From Chitinophagaceae bacterium (lineage in GTDB: Bacteria > Bacteroidota > Bacteroidia > Chitinophagales > Chitinophagaceae), in the NCBI GenBank assembly GCA_022841365.1, contig JALHRP010000007.1:1-64000 (forward strand): 64,000 bases of DNA, read 5' to 3'. Under the pieces are notes generated by a model. That model saw only the letters and a list, made by a program, of their open reading frames with translations. It had not been told where the DNA came from and did no database searches. This document shows, in pieces, positions 47,245 to 55,205 of the stretch. Numbering within the stretch: the stretch's first letter is position 1; each line of letters starts with the position of its first letter. A program made the position numbers and the translations under genes.

Positions 47245-48441
47245 ATGAACAGGAATCATTTGCAGTCTTTGCTTAACAGTTACACACCCGGTTACAGCTT
47301 AAGTCAGCCGTTTTATCTCAGTGAAGATTTCTTTGCTGAAGAATGGAAATCCATCTGGCAAACCAACTGGTTATTTGCAGGTAATATGGCACAAATTCCA
47401 AAGGCGGGCGACTATTTTATTTACACCCTGCAAAAAGATGCCATCATTATCATCCGTGGAAATAAAGGTGAGGTGTATGCACATTATAATACGTGTGCAC
47501 ACAGGGGATCTGCAATTTGCTTGGAACAAAAAGGTAATGCAGCAAAATTGATCTGCCCCTATCATCAATGGGTGTATGATAAAGATGGCACATTGCTGAA
47601 TGCACGGATGATGCCCGATGATTTTTGTAAAGAAGAATTCAACTTACGATCTGTTCATGTAAATATAGTTGAAGGATTGATTTTTATTTGTCTTGCTGAT
47701 GAAGCACCTGATTTTTCTAATATCCAAAAAAGTTTATCACCTTATGTAGCACCTTACCTGATCAATGATGCAAAAGTGGCTGCCATAAAAAACTATACAT
47801 TAAGAGCCAACTGGAAATTAGTAGCAGAGAATTTTCGTGAATGTTATCATTGCGGTGGTGCTCATCCTGAATATTGCAGTGCTGTGATTGGTGCCAACCT
47901 GCGGGAAGATACCGATGTGCTTACGGCAACCAAACAAAAAACATGGCAAGCAAACGGATTCGCTACAGAGTTGGTAGAAGTAACTCCGGGCACTACTACA
48001 TATGCCGTTCGTTATCCACTAAGACCCGGTGTAGAAAGTTATAGTGTGGATGGAAAAAAAGTTTCTATACCGATGGGCACTCATAAAGATTATGATGCAG
48101 GAGTGATTGGCTTGGTGAATTATCCCAACTTCTGGATGGATGCAGTGAGTGATTATATATGGACGATGAGAGTAACAGGTGTAAATGCATCAACAACCGA
48201 TGTTGAATTTTGCTGGATGGTTGATAAAAATGCTGTTGAAGGAAAAGACTATGATCTAAATCGTCTTACAGAATTTTGGGAAATTACCGGTGAGCAGGAT
48301 GGACAACTTTGTGAAAATAATTTCCGAGGTATTGAAACAAATGGCTATCGCCCCGGTCCCTATGCACCGGTAGAAGACCAGGTCATCAATTTTGTAAACT
48401 GGTGTGTGGAAGAGATGAAGAAGGGATTGAAGAAGCAGTAG
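47245..48441 (+). CDS. Rieske non-haem iron oxygenase (aromatic-ring/choline monooxygenase type)
   Basis: Oxygenase alpha subunit. I choose the ATG at 47245 (MNRNHLQSLLNSYTPG); the frame opens at 47131. 398 residues: Rieske 2Fe-2S ligands Cys84, His86 (CAHRGS), Cys104, His107 (CPYHQW), then the catalytic domain with mononuclear iron ligands His202 and His207 in ENFRECYHCGGAHPEY. The family includes choline, carnitine and stachydrine demethylases as well as ring hydroxylases; substrate unknown. No reductase gene is nearby, so electrons must come from elsewhere. Converges with the MFS gene, 10 bp apart. Confidence 0.92.
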   Translation: MNRNHLQSLLNSYTPGYSLSQPFYLSEDFFAEEWKSIWQTNWLFAGNMAQIPKAGDYFIYTLQKDAIIIIRGNKGEVYAHYNTCAHRGSAICLEQKGNAAKLICPYHQWVYDKDGTLLNARMMPDDFCKEEFNLRSVHVNIVEGLIFICLADEAPDFSNIQKSLSPYVAPYLINDAKVAAIKNYTLRANWKLVAENFRECYHCGGAHPEYCSAVIGANLREDTDVLTATKQKTWQANGFATELVEVTPGTTTYAVRYPLRPGVESYSVDGKKVSIPMGTHKDYDAGVIGLVNYPNFWMDAVSDYIWTMRVTGVNASTTDVEFCWMVDKNAVEGKDYDLNRLTEFWEITGEQDGQLCENNFRGIETNGYRPGPYAPVEDQVINFVNWCVEEMKKGLKKQ

Positions 48442-48451
48442 TATAAAACGA

Positions 48452-49741
48452 TTATCCTTTTTTTATTTGCATTGGTTTATTTTTTATGAATATCCCGGCT
48501 ATCAAAACAGTTATTAAAACAATTCCTGCATTTATTAAAAAGATTTCAGACAGTTTCATTCCATTGCTTAGAAAATATTCTGTCCAATAATTACCGGCAA
48601 TAGCACCGGCACCAAAGTAGGCAGCATACAAAAGCGACTGACCTGTGGCAAGCCATCTTTCATCTACCATTTTATTTACATACTCTACACACACTACCCA
48701 AAACAAACTCCACGAAAGTCCGTGCAGTAACTCGACAGGCAGAGTGGCTTGAGGGGTTTTGACAATGGAATATAAACTCATTCTGATGGCAGTGGCAAGT
48801 ATGGTAATAAGCAATGTTTTTTTTAATCCCAACTTAAAAATGATACGGGCAGAAAAATAAAATATGGGCAGTTCACACAAGCCCTGGAATGATAAGCCAT
48901 AGCCCACAAGGGAATCGGTTGCCCCATTCTCTTTGAGGTAAGCGGAATAAAAATTCCAGATAGTAGTGGCACTTACTGACACAAGGAAAACACAACATAA
49001 TAAAATGATCAGTGGAGGATTTTTAATGACTCCCCATACATTGCTGTAAGCTTTCACTGTAGTTTTTTCATACACTTCGTCTTTTAGAAAAAAACAAAAG
49101 ATAAATGATAAGAACATGGTGACAGATGAAACAATAAAAATGATGGTGATATCAACTGCATCAATCACCTGACCTGTGATGATCGTAGTAAAAGCAAAAC
49201 CTGCTGCACCATAAAAACGTAAACTGCCATAAGAAAATTTGGGGTTGGTCTTTGCAATCTGCAATGCCATACTATCCAGCACCGGTTGAATAGTGTTATA
49301 AAACAGCGACATGATAATGGTTACGATTATTAATTCTGCAAAGCCAACATCCAATAAAAAGCCGAGGTAACTGATAGATGCTAATAACGTAGAGAACAAT
49401 AATGTTTTTTTATAACCCAGCTTATCAGCAAAAAAACCATAGAGTGGCTGCACGGCAAACATCATAATGGGTGTGATGCTTAAGATGAATGCACTTTGCG
49501 GACCGGTGAGACCTTTATACATACAGTAATCATATAATTTGGGCAGCCATGCACCCGTGCAACAGAATACTAAAAAATAAATAATGCGGACGGTGGTGGC
49601 TTTACTAAAACCTCCCCAAACCCCTCCAAAGGAGGGGCTTTGAACAGAATGAGAGTTTGTCCCCTGTTTATTTTTTGTAGAGTTGTACAAATATATCTCT
49701 GGTTTTACTTTATGATAATAACGAGGAAGCAGCGGCATCAA
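48452..49741 (-). CDS. MFS sugar/nucleoside-type transporter
   Basis: Inner-membrane permease of the major facilitator superfamily, 429 residues, about 12 hydrophobic segments beginning TVRIIYFLVFCCTGAWLPKLYDY. The pattern resembles the LacY/nucleoside:H+ symporter-like group in Bacteroidota. The first ~45 residues are odd: the ORF overlaps the end of the upstream gene by 32 bp, and SVQSPSFGGVWGGFS is encoded by a GC-palindromic repeat at 49608-49645, so the native start may have been closer to KATTVRII. Third gene of the GH43-NagB-MFS unit. Confidence 0.88.
   Translation of the reverse strand: MMPLLPRYYHKVKPEIYLYNSTKNKQGTNSHSVQSPSFGGVWGGFSKATTVRIIYFLVFCCTGAWLPKLYDYCMYKGLTGPQSAFILSITPIMMFAVQPLYGFFADKLGYKKTLLFSTLLASISYLGFLLDVGFAELIIVTIIMSLFYNTIQPVLDSMALQIAKTNPKFSYGSLRFYGAAGFAFTTIITGQVIDAVDITIIFIVSSVTMFLSFIFCFFLKDEVYEKTTVKAYSNVWGVIKNPPLIILLCCVFLVSVSATTIWNFYSAYLKENGATDSLVGYGLSFQGLCELPIFYFSARIIFKLGLKKTLLITILATAIRMSLYSIVKTPQATLPVELLHGLSWSLFWVVCVEYVNKMVDERWLATGQSLLYAAYFGAGAIAGNYWTEYFLSNGMKLSEIFLINAGIVLITVLIAGIFIKNKPMQIKKG
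49608..49645. repeat. GC-palindromic repeat end inside MFS N-terminus
   Basis: CTCCCCAAACCCCTCC-aaa-GGAGGGGCTTTG; nearly the same as the end at 15397-15437 after leuB. It is in frame and encodes SPSFGGVWGGF. Confidence 0.7.
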
Positions 49742-50435
49742 TCATAATTATTCCATTTTTATGCGTTTGCATGATCGTTGCCGGAATTTGATTCGATACT
49801 TCGCTTTCGATTGTTTGTTGAATGATAGCGGCTTTCTTCTCGCCGTTAGCAATTAATAAAACCTTGTTTGCATTCATGAGATGTTGCAGACCGATAGTAA
49901 TACCTTTGGTTAAAGTGGTAGCAGCAGGAAAATATTTTTGTCCTACTTCAATGGTCGTTTTATCCAGCTCTATCACATGCGATAAATGATTGAAAGGAAC
50001 TCCCGGTTCGTTAAAACCGATATGTCCGTTCATGCCGATGCCAACGATCATCAAATCGATGCCGCCATTATTTTCAATTACGTCATCCATAGTTTCGCAT
50101 TCTATTGATAAATCTTCTGCCATCCCATTGAATACATGTATTTGTCCCGCCTGTAAACCCAAAGGATTAAAAACAGTATTGTATAAAAAGTAATGGCAAC
50201 TGCCTTCATTTTCCGGTGGCACACCTACCCATTCATCCAGGCCTAAAAAGGTAGCTTCGGAAATATGAAGGTGTTCATCATTTGCTTTTTGTACAAATAA
50301 CCGGCAGGGCAATAAAGGTGTGTGACCTGATGCCAGACAAATGACAGCAGTTGGTTTTTGCCGGATGTTGTCACACATGATTTGTGCAACGGCTGCAGAT
50401 AAAGTTTCGTAATCCGGATAAGTTTTTGTTTCCAT
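49710..50435 (-). CDS. nagB: glucosamine-6-phosphate deaminase family protein
   Basis: NagB/6-phosphogluconolactonase-fold enzyme; NagB turns glucosamine-6-phosphate into fructose-6-phosphate and ammonia. 241 residues, normal for NagB. Visible: phosphate loop CLASGHTPLLPC, catalytic region FLGLDEWVGV, and GIGMNGHIGFNEPG with the conserved His. It starts 11 bp after the GH43 gene and overlaps the MFS gene. Substrate could be another amino sugar or lactone, so the symbol is tentative. Confidence 0.85.
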   Translation of the reverse strand: METKTYPDYETLSAAVAQIMCDNIRQKPTAVICLASGHTPLLPCRLFVQKANDEHLHISEATFLGLDEWVGVPPENEGSCHYFLYNTVFNPLGLQAGQIHVFNGMAEDLSIECETMDDVIENNGGIDLMIVGIGMNGHIGFNEPGVPFNHLSHVIELDKTTIEVGQKYFPAATTLTKGITIGLQHLMNANKVLLIANGEKKAAIIQQTIESEVSNQIPATIMQTHKNGIIMIDAAASSLLS

Positions 50436-50446
50436 TGTTTATTTTT

Positions 50447-52270
50447 TTATTCAACTTTCATTACCGCTGTTCTCTCACTCACTCCATTTTCGTTGATCGC
50501 TTCTATACTGTAATAATATGTTTTTTGTGAGTCCATGGCTTTCATCCAGTATTCGTTATTGCTGTGCACCATAATGCAGCTGTATAGTTTGTCAGGATGA
50601 GTGCCGTAATAAATATTATAGGCAAACGCATTATCCACCGGTCTCCATTTGATAAATGCACTGCGTTTGTCTTTTTCTGTTCGCAGTACAATAAATCCTT
50701 TTACCGCATCCGGCTTTGTCCCATTACCATTACCAAATACACGAAGTCCGCTGATAGCAAACTTACCGGTAGGCATATGAATGTTTTCCAGTTTGATGAA
50801 TTTTGCCTGTACCGGCTTTTTTAATTCCACATAATCATGCGGCACATCTGTTTTGTTTTTGCTTTTATCTGCCAACACATTCCATTTCTTCCCGTCTAGT
50901 GAGGAATATAATTTGTATTGATGATACTGTTCGCCGCCATTTATTTTTCCTAAATGATCATCAGCCACATCCTGATCGGCATAATTGATTTGTACTGAAT
51001 TTACTGTTGATACATTTCCAAGATCACTTTGTATGTATTCACCTTTATTGGCGGATGCTGCACTCCAGTAAGTTTTTGTTAATTCATCAACTGCATTGTT
51101 AGGCAAATAACCACCGAGTGTGGAAGATACTTGAACGGGCTTGTTATAGTTTAATAACATCCAAGCCCCCCTGCCCCCCAAAGGGGGGTTCTCCGAATAC
51201 TCTGCGAAATTGTTAGAGTTTTTCAATTTAGCAGAGTCTGCCAAATCCCCCCTTTGGGGGGTGGGGGGGCTTGGGAGGCTTTGCGGATAATCTCCAAAAC
51301 TTGTATTGCACCACATCACCCCATCTTTATCAAAACCTGCAGGCCATATACCAAGTCTGCGTTCAAAAGTATTTTTAACTGAAACAACAGTTGTAGAGAT
51401 ATGCCAGTAATTTTTATTGTTGTCCTGAAATGTAGCTCCATGTCCTGCACCTCTTACATAACCACCGAGCTTCATACTTAACGGATCACTCATTGCAGTG
51501 AATGGCCCCAACGGATCATCACCTACCAGCAATCCATCTGCATAACCACTGAACTCGGTGCCGGGTGCACCATATTGCAGATAATATTTTCCGTTGTACT
51601 TGGTCATATGACTGCCTTCTATAAACGGATCTAAAAAAGTATTGTCCATATGTTCACCAAAACGCTGCCAGCCATAACGCCACGGTTCTAATAAATACAT
51701 TTCTTTTCTGGTACCAATCGGTTGAAATGTTTTTCGGTTGAGCTCAACACCATACATCGGAAATTTATTACTGCTTCCGTTGTACATATACAACCGTCCG
51801 TCAGCATCAGTAAAAAAAGATGGGTCCCATCCGCCGATATCGAAACTGTCAACAATGGGAAACCACTTGTTGGCTTTGGGATCAGTACTTCCCCAGATGG
51901 TAAACTTGCTGGTATATGTAGAACCAAATACAATCATTGTATCACCAATGATACCAACAGCAGGTGCACAGAGTTCATCATAGGTGCCGGTATTCCACGG
52001 ACGTAAAAATTTCTTGCTGATAAATTTCCAGTTAAGCATATCACTGCTCCACCAATAGCCCCATTGATTGGTGCTGAATAAATAATAATCGTTTTTATAA
52101 TTTACCACGACAGGATCGGCAGTGGCACGGTGACGTCCCCAATCAGAAAAATTAGGGATGGGTGTGTAGCCGTAGTCAATGTTGATGGGATTGCAGTAAG
52201 TACGCTGCTGAGCTTTTGCCGCAGATGCGCAGATTATTAAAAAGACTATTACTAAATATTTTTTTTTCAT
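50447..52270 (-). CDS. GH43-type glycoside hydrolase with F5/8C-like domain
   Basis: Exported beta-propeller glycosidase (arabinan/xylan-type family 43), 607 residues, signal peptide KYLVIVFLIICASAAKAQ. Propeller with ATADPVVVNYKNDYYLFST (Asp base), then a discoidin/F5-8C-like domain (VQVSSTLGGYLPNNAVDELTKTYWSA) and a C-terminal fibronectin-like part. Two oddities: a 114-bp near-perfect palindrome (38 codons, SLPSPPTPQRGDLADSAK... to NPPLGGRGAW) is inserted in frame at 51161-51274, and its signal-peptide codons carry a copy of the AATCTGCG repeat. Heads a unit with nagB and the MFS gene. Confidence 0.9.
   Translation of the reverse strand: MKKKYLVIVFLIICASAAKAQQRTYCNPINIDYGYTPIPNFSDWGRHRATADPVVVNYKNDYYLFSTNQWGYWWSSDMLNWKFISKKFLRPWNTGTYDELCAPAVGIIGDTMIVFGSTYTSKFTIWGSTDPKANKWFPIVDSFDIGGWDPSFFTDADGRLYMYNGSSNKFPMYGVELNRKTFQPIGTRKEMYLLEPWRYGWQRFGEHMDNTFLDPFIEGSHMTKYNGKYYLQYGAPGTEFSGYADGLLVGDDPLGPFTAMSDPLSMKLGGYVRGAGHGATFQDNNKNYWHISTTVVSVKNTFERRLGIWPAGFDKDGVMWCNTSFGDYPQSLPSPPTPQRGDLADSAKLKNSNNFAEYSENPPLGGRGAWMLLNYNKPVQVSSTLGGYLPNNAVDELTKTYWSAASANKGEYIQSDLGNVSTVNSVQINYADQDVADDHLGKINGGEQYHQYKLYSSLDGKKWNVLADKSKNKTDVPHDYVELKKPVQAKFIKLENIHMPTGKFAISGLRVFGNGNGTKPDAVKGFIVLRTEKDKRSAFIKWRPVDNAFAYNIYYGTHPDKLYSCIMVHSNNEYWMKAMDSQKTYYYSIEAINENGVSERTAVMKVE
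51161..51274. repeat. 114-bp palindromic element inserted in frame in GH43
   Basis: Outer arms CCAAGCCCCCCTGCCCCCCA... and its inverse ...GGGGGGCTTGG (about 30 bp each) surround inner arms (ACTCTGC-AAATTG with CAATTT-GCAGAGT) and a small loop near 51216. Almost the whole element folds on itself. 114 bp is 38 whole codons with no stop in the coding register. Its ends are those of the intergenic GC-palindromic family. Confidence 0.88.
52214..52240. repeat. AATCTGCG repeat copy inside GH43 signal-peptide codons
   Basis: TTTTGCCGCAGATGCGCAGA then TTATTAA; one base differs from the inverse of AATCTGCGAATCTGCGGCAA. It encodes IICASAAK, the end of the GH43 signal peptide. An inverted copy lies at 52298-52323, on the other side of the start codon. 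Confidence 0.65.
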
Positions 52271-52297
52271 TTGCTTATCCCTTTTAATTCATAATGT

Positions 52298-52323
52298 AAA
52301 ATCTGCGAATCTGCGGCAAATTT
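52298..52323. repeat. AATCTGCGAATCTGCGGC repeat
   Basis: AAATCTGCGAATCTGCGGCA plus AATTT, between the GxxExxY and GH43 genes. Other copies: 52738, 54501, 61658 (inverted) and 61724. Confidence 0.8.
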
Positions 52324-52717
52324 ATCTTGACAATACAATTCGCTTATGCTCTAAAGATTTTTCATGAAAGTTTATCAAAAGTCCTACTTCGAGATTTGAT
52401 ATTGCCAAATAATTTAAAACTTGAGCATAATGTTCATCTACCACTCCACGTTTTGACTTTACTTCAAGAATAATCTTATCAAAAACAACAAAGTCTGCAT
52501 AAAATTTATGCGACAGTATCGTTTCCTTATATTTTATTGAAAATTCTTTTTCTCGTTCATAGAAGATATTATTTTGTTTAAACTCATACTCAAAAGCATC
52601 TTTATAAACTATTTCTGAAAATCCTTTTCCCAATAGCCTGTGGATTTCCATTGCGATACCAATAATTTCATAAGTTTCTTCCTGCAGAGGATAGTTTTTT
52701 GAATCGAAATTCATCAT
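52322..52717 (-). CDS. GxxExxY family protein (PD-(D/E)XK nuclease fold)
   Basis: 131 residues. The naming motif GFSEIVYK is present, followed by YADFVVFDKIILEVKSK, which fits the PD-(D/E)XK nuclease-like core (Asp, Glu-x-Lys). Function of the family is not established; members often occur as single genes at variable loci. It is more AT-rich than its neighbours and is flanked on both sides by AATCTGCG repeats (52298 and 52738), in direct orientation, consistent with insertion as a cassette. Confidence 0.9.
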   Translation of the reverse strand: MMNFDSKNYPLQEETYEIIGIAMEIHRLLGKGFSEIVYKDAFEYEFKQNNIFYEREKEFSIKYKETILSHKFYADFVVFDKIILEVKSKRGVVDEHYAQVLNYLAISNLEVGLLINFHEKSLEHKRIVLSR

Positions 52718-52737
52718 AACTCAAATTTATTTGTTTC

Positions 52738-52757
52738 AAAATCTGCGAATCGGCCGC
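52738..52757. repeat. AATCTGCG repeat, shortened copy
   Basis: AAAATCTGCGAATCGGCCGC, missing a few bases of the full repeat. It lies just after the GMC gene stop side, upstream of the GxxExxY gene. Confidence 0.6.
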
Positions 52758-52759
52758 AC

Positions 52760-54487
52760 TCAAATATTTCCTTTTTTCATTTCTTCCACCGCATGCGCCA
52801 CTGCCCTTGCAGTAAAAGCCATATACAAAATTGACGGACTCTGGCTTCCGGTGCTCGTCATACAGGCACCATCGGTTACAAAAACATTTTTACAATGATG
52901 CAGTTGATTAAATTCATTGAGTATTGAAGTGTTGGGATCACTGCCCATTCGTACACCACCCATTTCATGTATATCGAGGCCCGGTGCTTGTTTGCTGTCC
53001 CATGTGCTGATATCTTTTACACCGGCTGCTTCCATCATGGCTTTGCCCTGTTGCAAAAAATCCTGCACCATCTTATCATCGTTCTCATCATAATCAACAG
53101 ATGTTATTAATAAAGGTATGCCCCACTGATCTTTTTCAGTTGCACTCAACCGCACATGGTTGCTTTCCTTTGCAATGGTTTCGCCTTGCATATACATATA
53201 CACCGTCCAGCGTCCGGGATGACTCAATGCATCTTTATATTCAGCACCTAAGGGAGTTGTTGCATCAGCATCACTTAATTTTTCCCGACTGGCACCGGAG
53301 TAAATAACATAGCCGCCAAAAAAATCAGTATCTCTTTTTTCTACATTGCGAAAGTTGGCAATGATGCACTCCGCAGGTTTGGAAACTTTATAATACCAAT
53401 CTTCAAAGCCCGGCATATAACCCCACATGCTGCCCCGGTAATTATGAAAGCAAATATATTTCCCCAATACGCCACTGTCATTGCCCAATCCATTGGGAAA
53501 ACGATTGGAGGTTGAGTTCAATAAAATTAAATTGGTATTTAATGCAGAAGCGTTGACGAAAATAATTCTTGCATAAAAAATCATTTCTTCCTTGCTGTTG
53601 GCATCAATCACTTTTACACCAACAGCCTTTCCTTTTTGTTCATCATAAATAATAGAATGGACTACCGAATGCGGCCGCACTGTTAAGTTGCCGGTTTTTT
53701 TTGCCCATGGCAACGTACTGCTTACCGAACTGAAATAACCACCCAGCGGACAACCCCGCATACATAAATTTCTGTTGAGGCATTGGGTGCGGCCCTGATC
53801 AATATGAATTTGCGTTGGCTCGGTAATATGTGCCCAACGTCCAGATACATAATGACGGTTGAATTTTTCTTTGATTACTTTTTGCAAATGCTGCTCAACT
53901 TTATTTAATTCATACGCAGGCAAAAATTCACCGTCGGGCATAGATGGAATGCCATCTGCATTGCCACACACACCAATAAATTTTTCTACATGGCTGTACC
54001 AGTCTTTTATGTCATCATAACCAATCGGAAAATTTTTTCCATAACCAAACCGTTCAGGAGAAGTAAAATCATACTCACTCCATCTTGCACAGGCCCTGCC
54101 CCATGTTAACGATTTGCCACCCACCTGGTAACCTCTTATCCAATCAAATGGTTTTTCCTGCACATAAGGATGGTCTGCATCTTTTACAAAAAAATGTTGA
54201 GTGGCCTCATCATATCCTGCAGCCTTGCTTATTAATGGATTTTGTTTTATTGTTTGTTGCGTCACTCTTCCACGATGCGGCAACTCCCATCTTGATAAAT
54301 TAGCAGTAGGATAATCTTTATTATGCTGTACATCTCTTCCTCTTTCCAACACCAATGTTTTTAATCCTTTTTCACACAATTCCTTTGCAGCCCATCCGCC
54401 GCTGATGCCGCTGCCGATCACAATTGCATCAAAAGTGTTTTGCTCTTTACCTTTTGTATTAATATTTATTTGCGTACTATCTGGCAT
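52760..54487 (-). CDS. GMC-family FAD oxidoreductase
   Basis: Glucose-methanol-choline family dehydrogenase, 575 residues. FAD-binding GSGISGG at residues 25-31 (FDAIVIGSGISGGWAAKEL), GYQVGGKSLTWGRACARWS, and the C-terminal catalytic His507 (HEMGGVRMG) with TDGACMTSTGSQSPSILYMA. No signal peptide is seen. Bacteroidota relatives often oxidise sugars with a small partner subunit; none is encoded next to it here. Neighbours (DoxX, TIM-barrel isomerase, GH43) fit a sugar-oxidising role, which is inference. Confidence 0.92.
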   Translation of the reverse strand: MPDSTQININTKGKEQNTFDAIVIGSGISGGWAAKELCEKGLKTLVLERGRDVQHNKDYPTANLSRWELPHRGRVTQQTIKQNPLISKAAGYDEATQHFFVKDADHPYVQEKPFDWIRGYQVGGKSLTWGRACARWSEYDFTSPERFGYGKNFPIGYDDIKDWYSHVEKFIGVCGNADGIPSMPDGEFLPAYELNKVEQHLQKVIKEKFNRHYVSGRWAHITEPTQIHIDQGRTQCLNRNLCMRGCPLGGYFSSVSSTLPWAKKTGNLTVRPHSVVHSIIYDEQKGKAVGVKVIDANSKEEMIFYARIIFVNASALNTNLILLNSTSNRFPNGLGNDSGVLGKYICFHNYRGSMWGYMPGFEDWYYKVSKPAECIIANFRNVEKRDTDFFGGYVIYSGASREKLSDADATTPLGAEYKDALSHPGRWTVYMYMQGETIAKESNHVRLSATEKDQWGIPLLITSVDYDENDDKMVQDFLQQGKAMMEAAGVKDISTWDSKQAPGLDIHEMGGVRMGSDPNTSILNEFNQLHHCKNVFVTDGACMTSTGSQSPSILYMAFTARAVAHAVEEMKKGNI

Positions 54488-54500
54488 TTAACTTATTTAG

Positions 54501-54523
54501 ATAATCTGCGAATCTGCGGCAAT
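54501..54523. repeat. AATCTGCGAATCTGCGGC repeat
   Basis: ATAATCTGCGAATCTGCGGC followed by AAT, 14 bp upstream of the GMC start. Confidence 0.8.
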
Positions 54524-54558
54524 TTTTTTTCCCAGCTATAGTTTTTCATGGCATCGTC

Positions 54559-54586
54559 TGTTGTGTCACTCACTTGTACGTTCAGT
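54559..54586. repeat. copy of the TGTTGTGTCACTC repeat
   Basis: The same 28 bases as at 18882 (TGTTGTGTCACTCACTTGTA then CGTTCAGT), 36 kb away. Located in the DoxX-GMC spacer. Confidence 0.7.
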
Positions 54587-54635
54587 TTTCATGGCATCTT
54601 TATCCCTACCAATATAGCTACCTCTTTTATTTTCT

Positions 54636-54673
54636 TCTTTGCGCCGTTGCTCCTTAGCGCCTTTGCGTGAAAC
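54636..54673. repeat. TTTGCGCC...CTTTGCGTGAAAC dispersed repeat
   Basis: CTTTGCGCCGTTGCTCCTTA followed by GCGCCTTTGCGTGAAAC, touching the DoxX stop. I recognise this wording as a dispersed intergenic repeat type in several Bacteroidota genomes; only this copy is in the window. Confidence 0.4.
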
Positions 54674-55093
54674 CTATCTTCTCTTATTAAAAAACAAACC
54701 ATCCAAACTCAAGGCACCGGGACCAGTGAATAAAAACACCACAGCTAATAAAATAAATAAAAACGGATGCTGATCTCCCTGGAATATTTTTCCTTTATCA
54801 CCCAAAATAAAAATAACACCTGCAAAAGCAGCGATAGTTGCAATGGATGCAAGTCTTGTAAATAGACCTAATAAAAAACCAATACCTGCCAACAGTTCAG
54901 CAACTTTTCCTGCATAAGCCCATAGCTCCGGATTGGAATATTTTCTTTCTACAAACCAACCTGTGTACATCTTCATTTTTTCTGCATCAAAACTTTCCCA
55001 TCCATGCCAGATTAATAAGATGGCGGTGATGATTCGGACCAAAGCAATGCCATAGTTTTGATAGCATGATGAGGGTGAAAAGAATTTGTTCAT
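54674..55093 (-). CDS. DoxX family membrane protein
   Basis: 139 residues with four hydrophobic helices (IALVRIITAILLIWHGWESF; VAELLAGIGFLLGLFTRLAS; IATIAAFAGVIFILG; LFILLAVVFLFTGPGALSLDG), the DoxX pattern. Biochemical role of the family is unsettled; often linked to quinol or sulfur redox. Lies between the MBL hydrolase and GMC genes. Confidence 0.92.
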   Translation of the reverse strand: MNKFFSPSSCYQNYGIALVRIITAILLIWHGWESFDAEKMKMYTGWFVERKYSNPELWAYAGKVAELLAGIGFLLGLFTRLASIATIAAFAGVIFILGDKGKIFQGDQHPFLFILLAVVFLFTGPGALSLDGLFFNKRR

Positions 55094-55108
55094 ATTATTG
55101 TTTTTATT

Positions 55109-55147
55109 GACCTCACCCCTAACCCCTCTCCAGAAGAGAGGGGGGAA
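55109..55147. repeat. GC-palindromic repeat end upstream of doxX
   Basis: CACCCCTAACCCCTCTCC-agaa-GAGAGGGGGG, 16 bp upstream of the DoxX start; same family as the ends in the ilv/leu locus, apparently solo. Confidence 0.6.
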
Positions 55148-55205
55148 TACTACTCCGATTATGGATTAGTATTTAAAAGGCAATGCCATGTTTATTATTT
55201 ATTAT

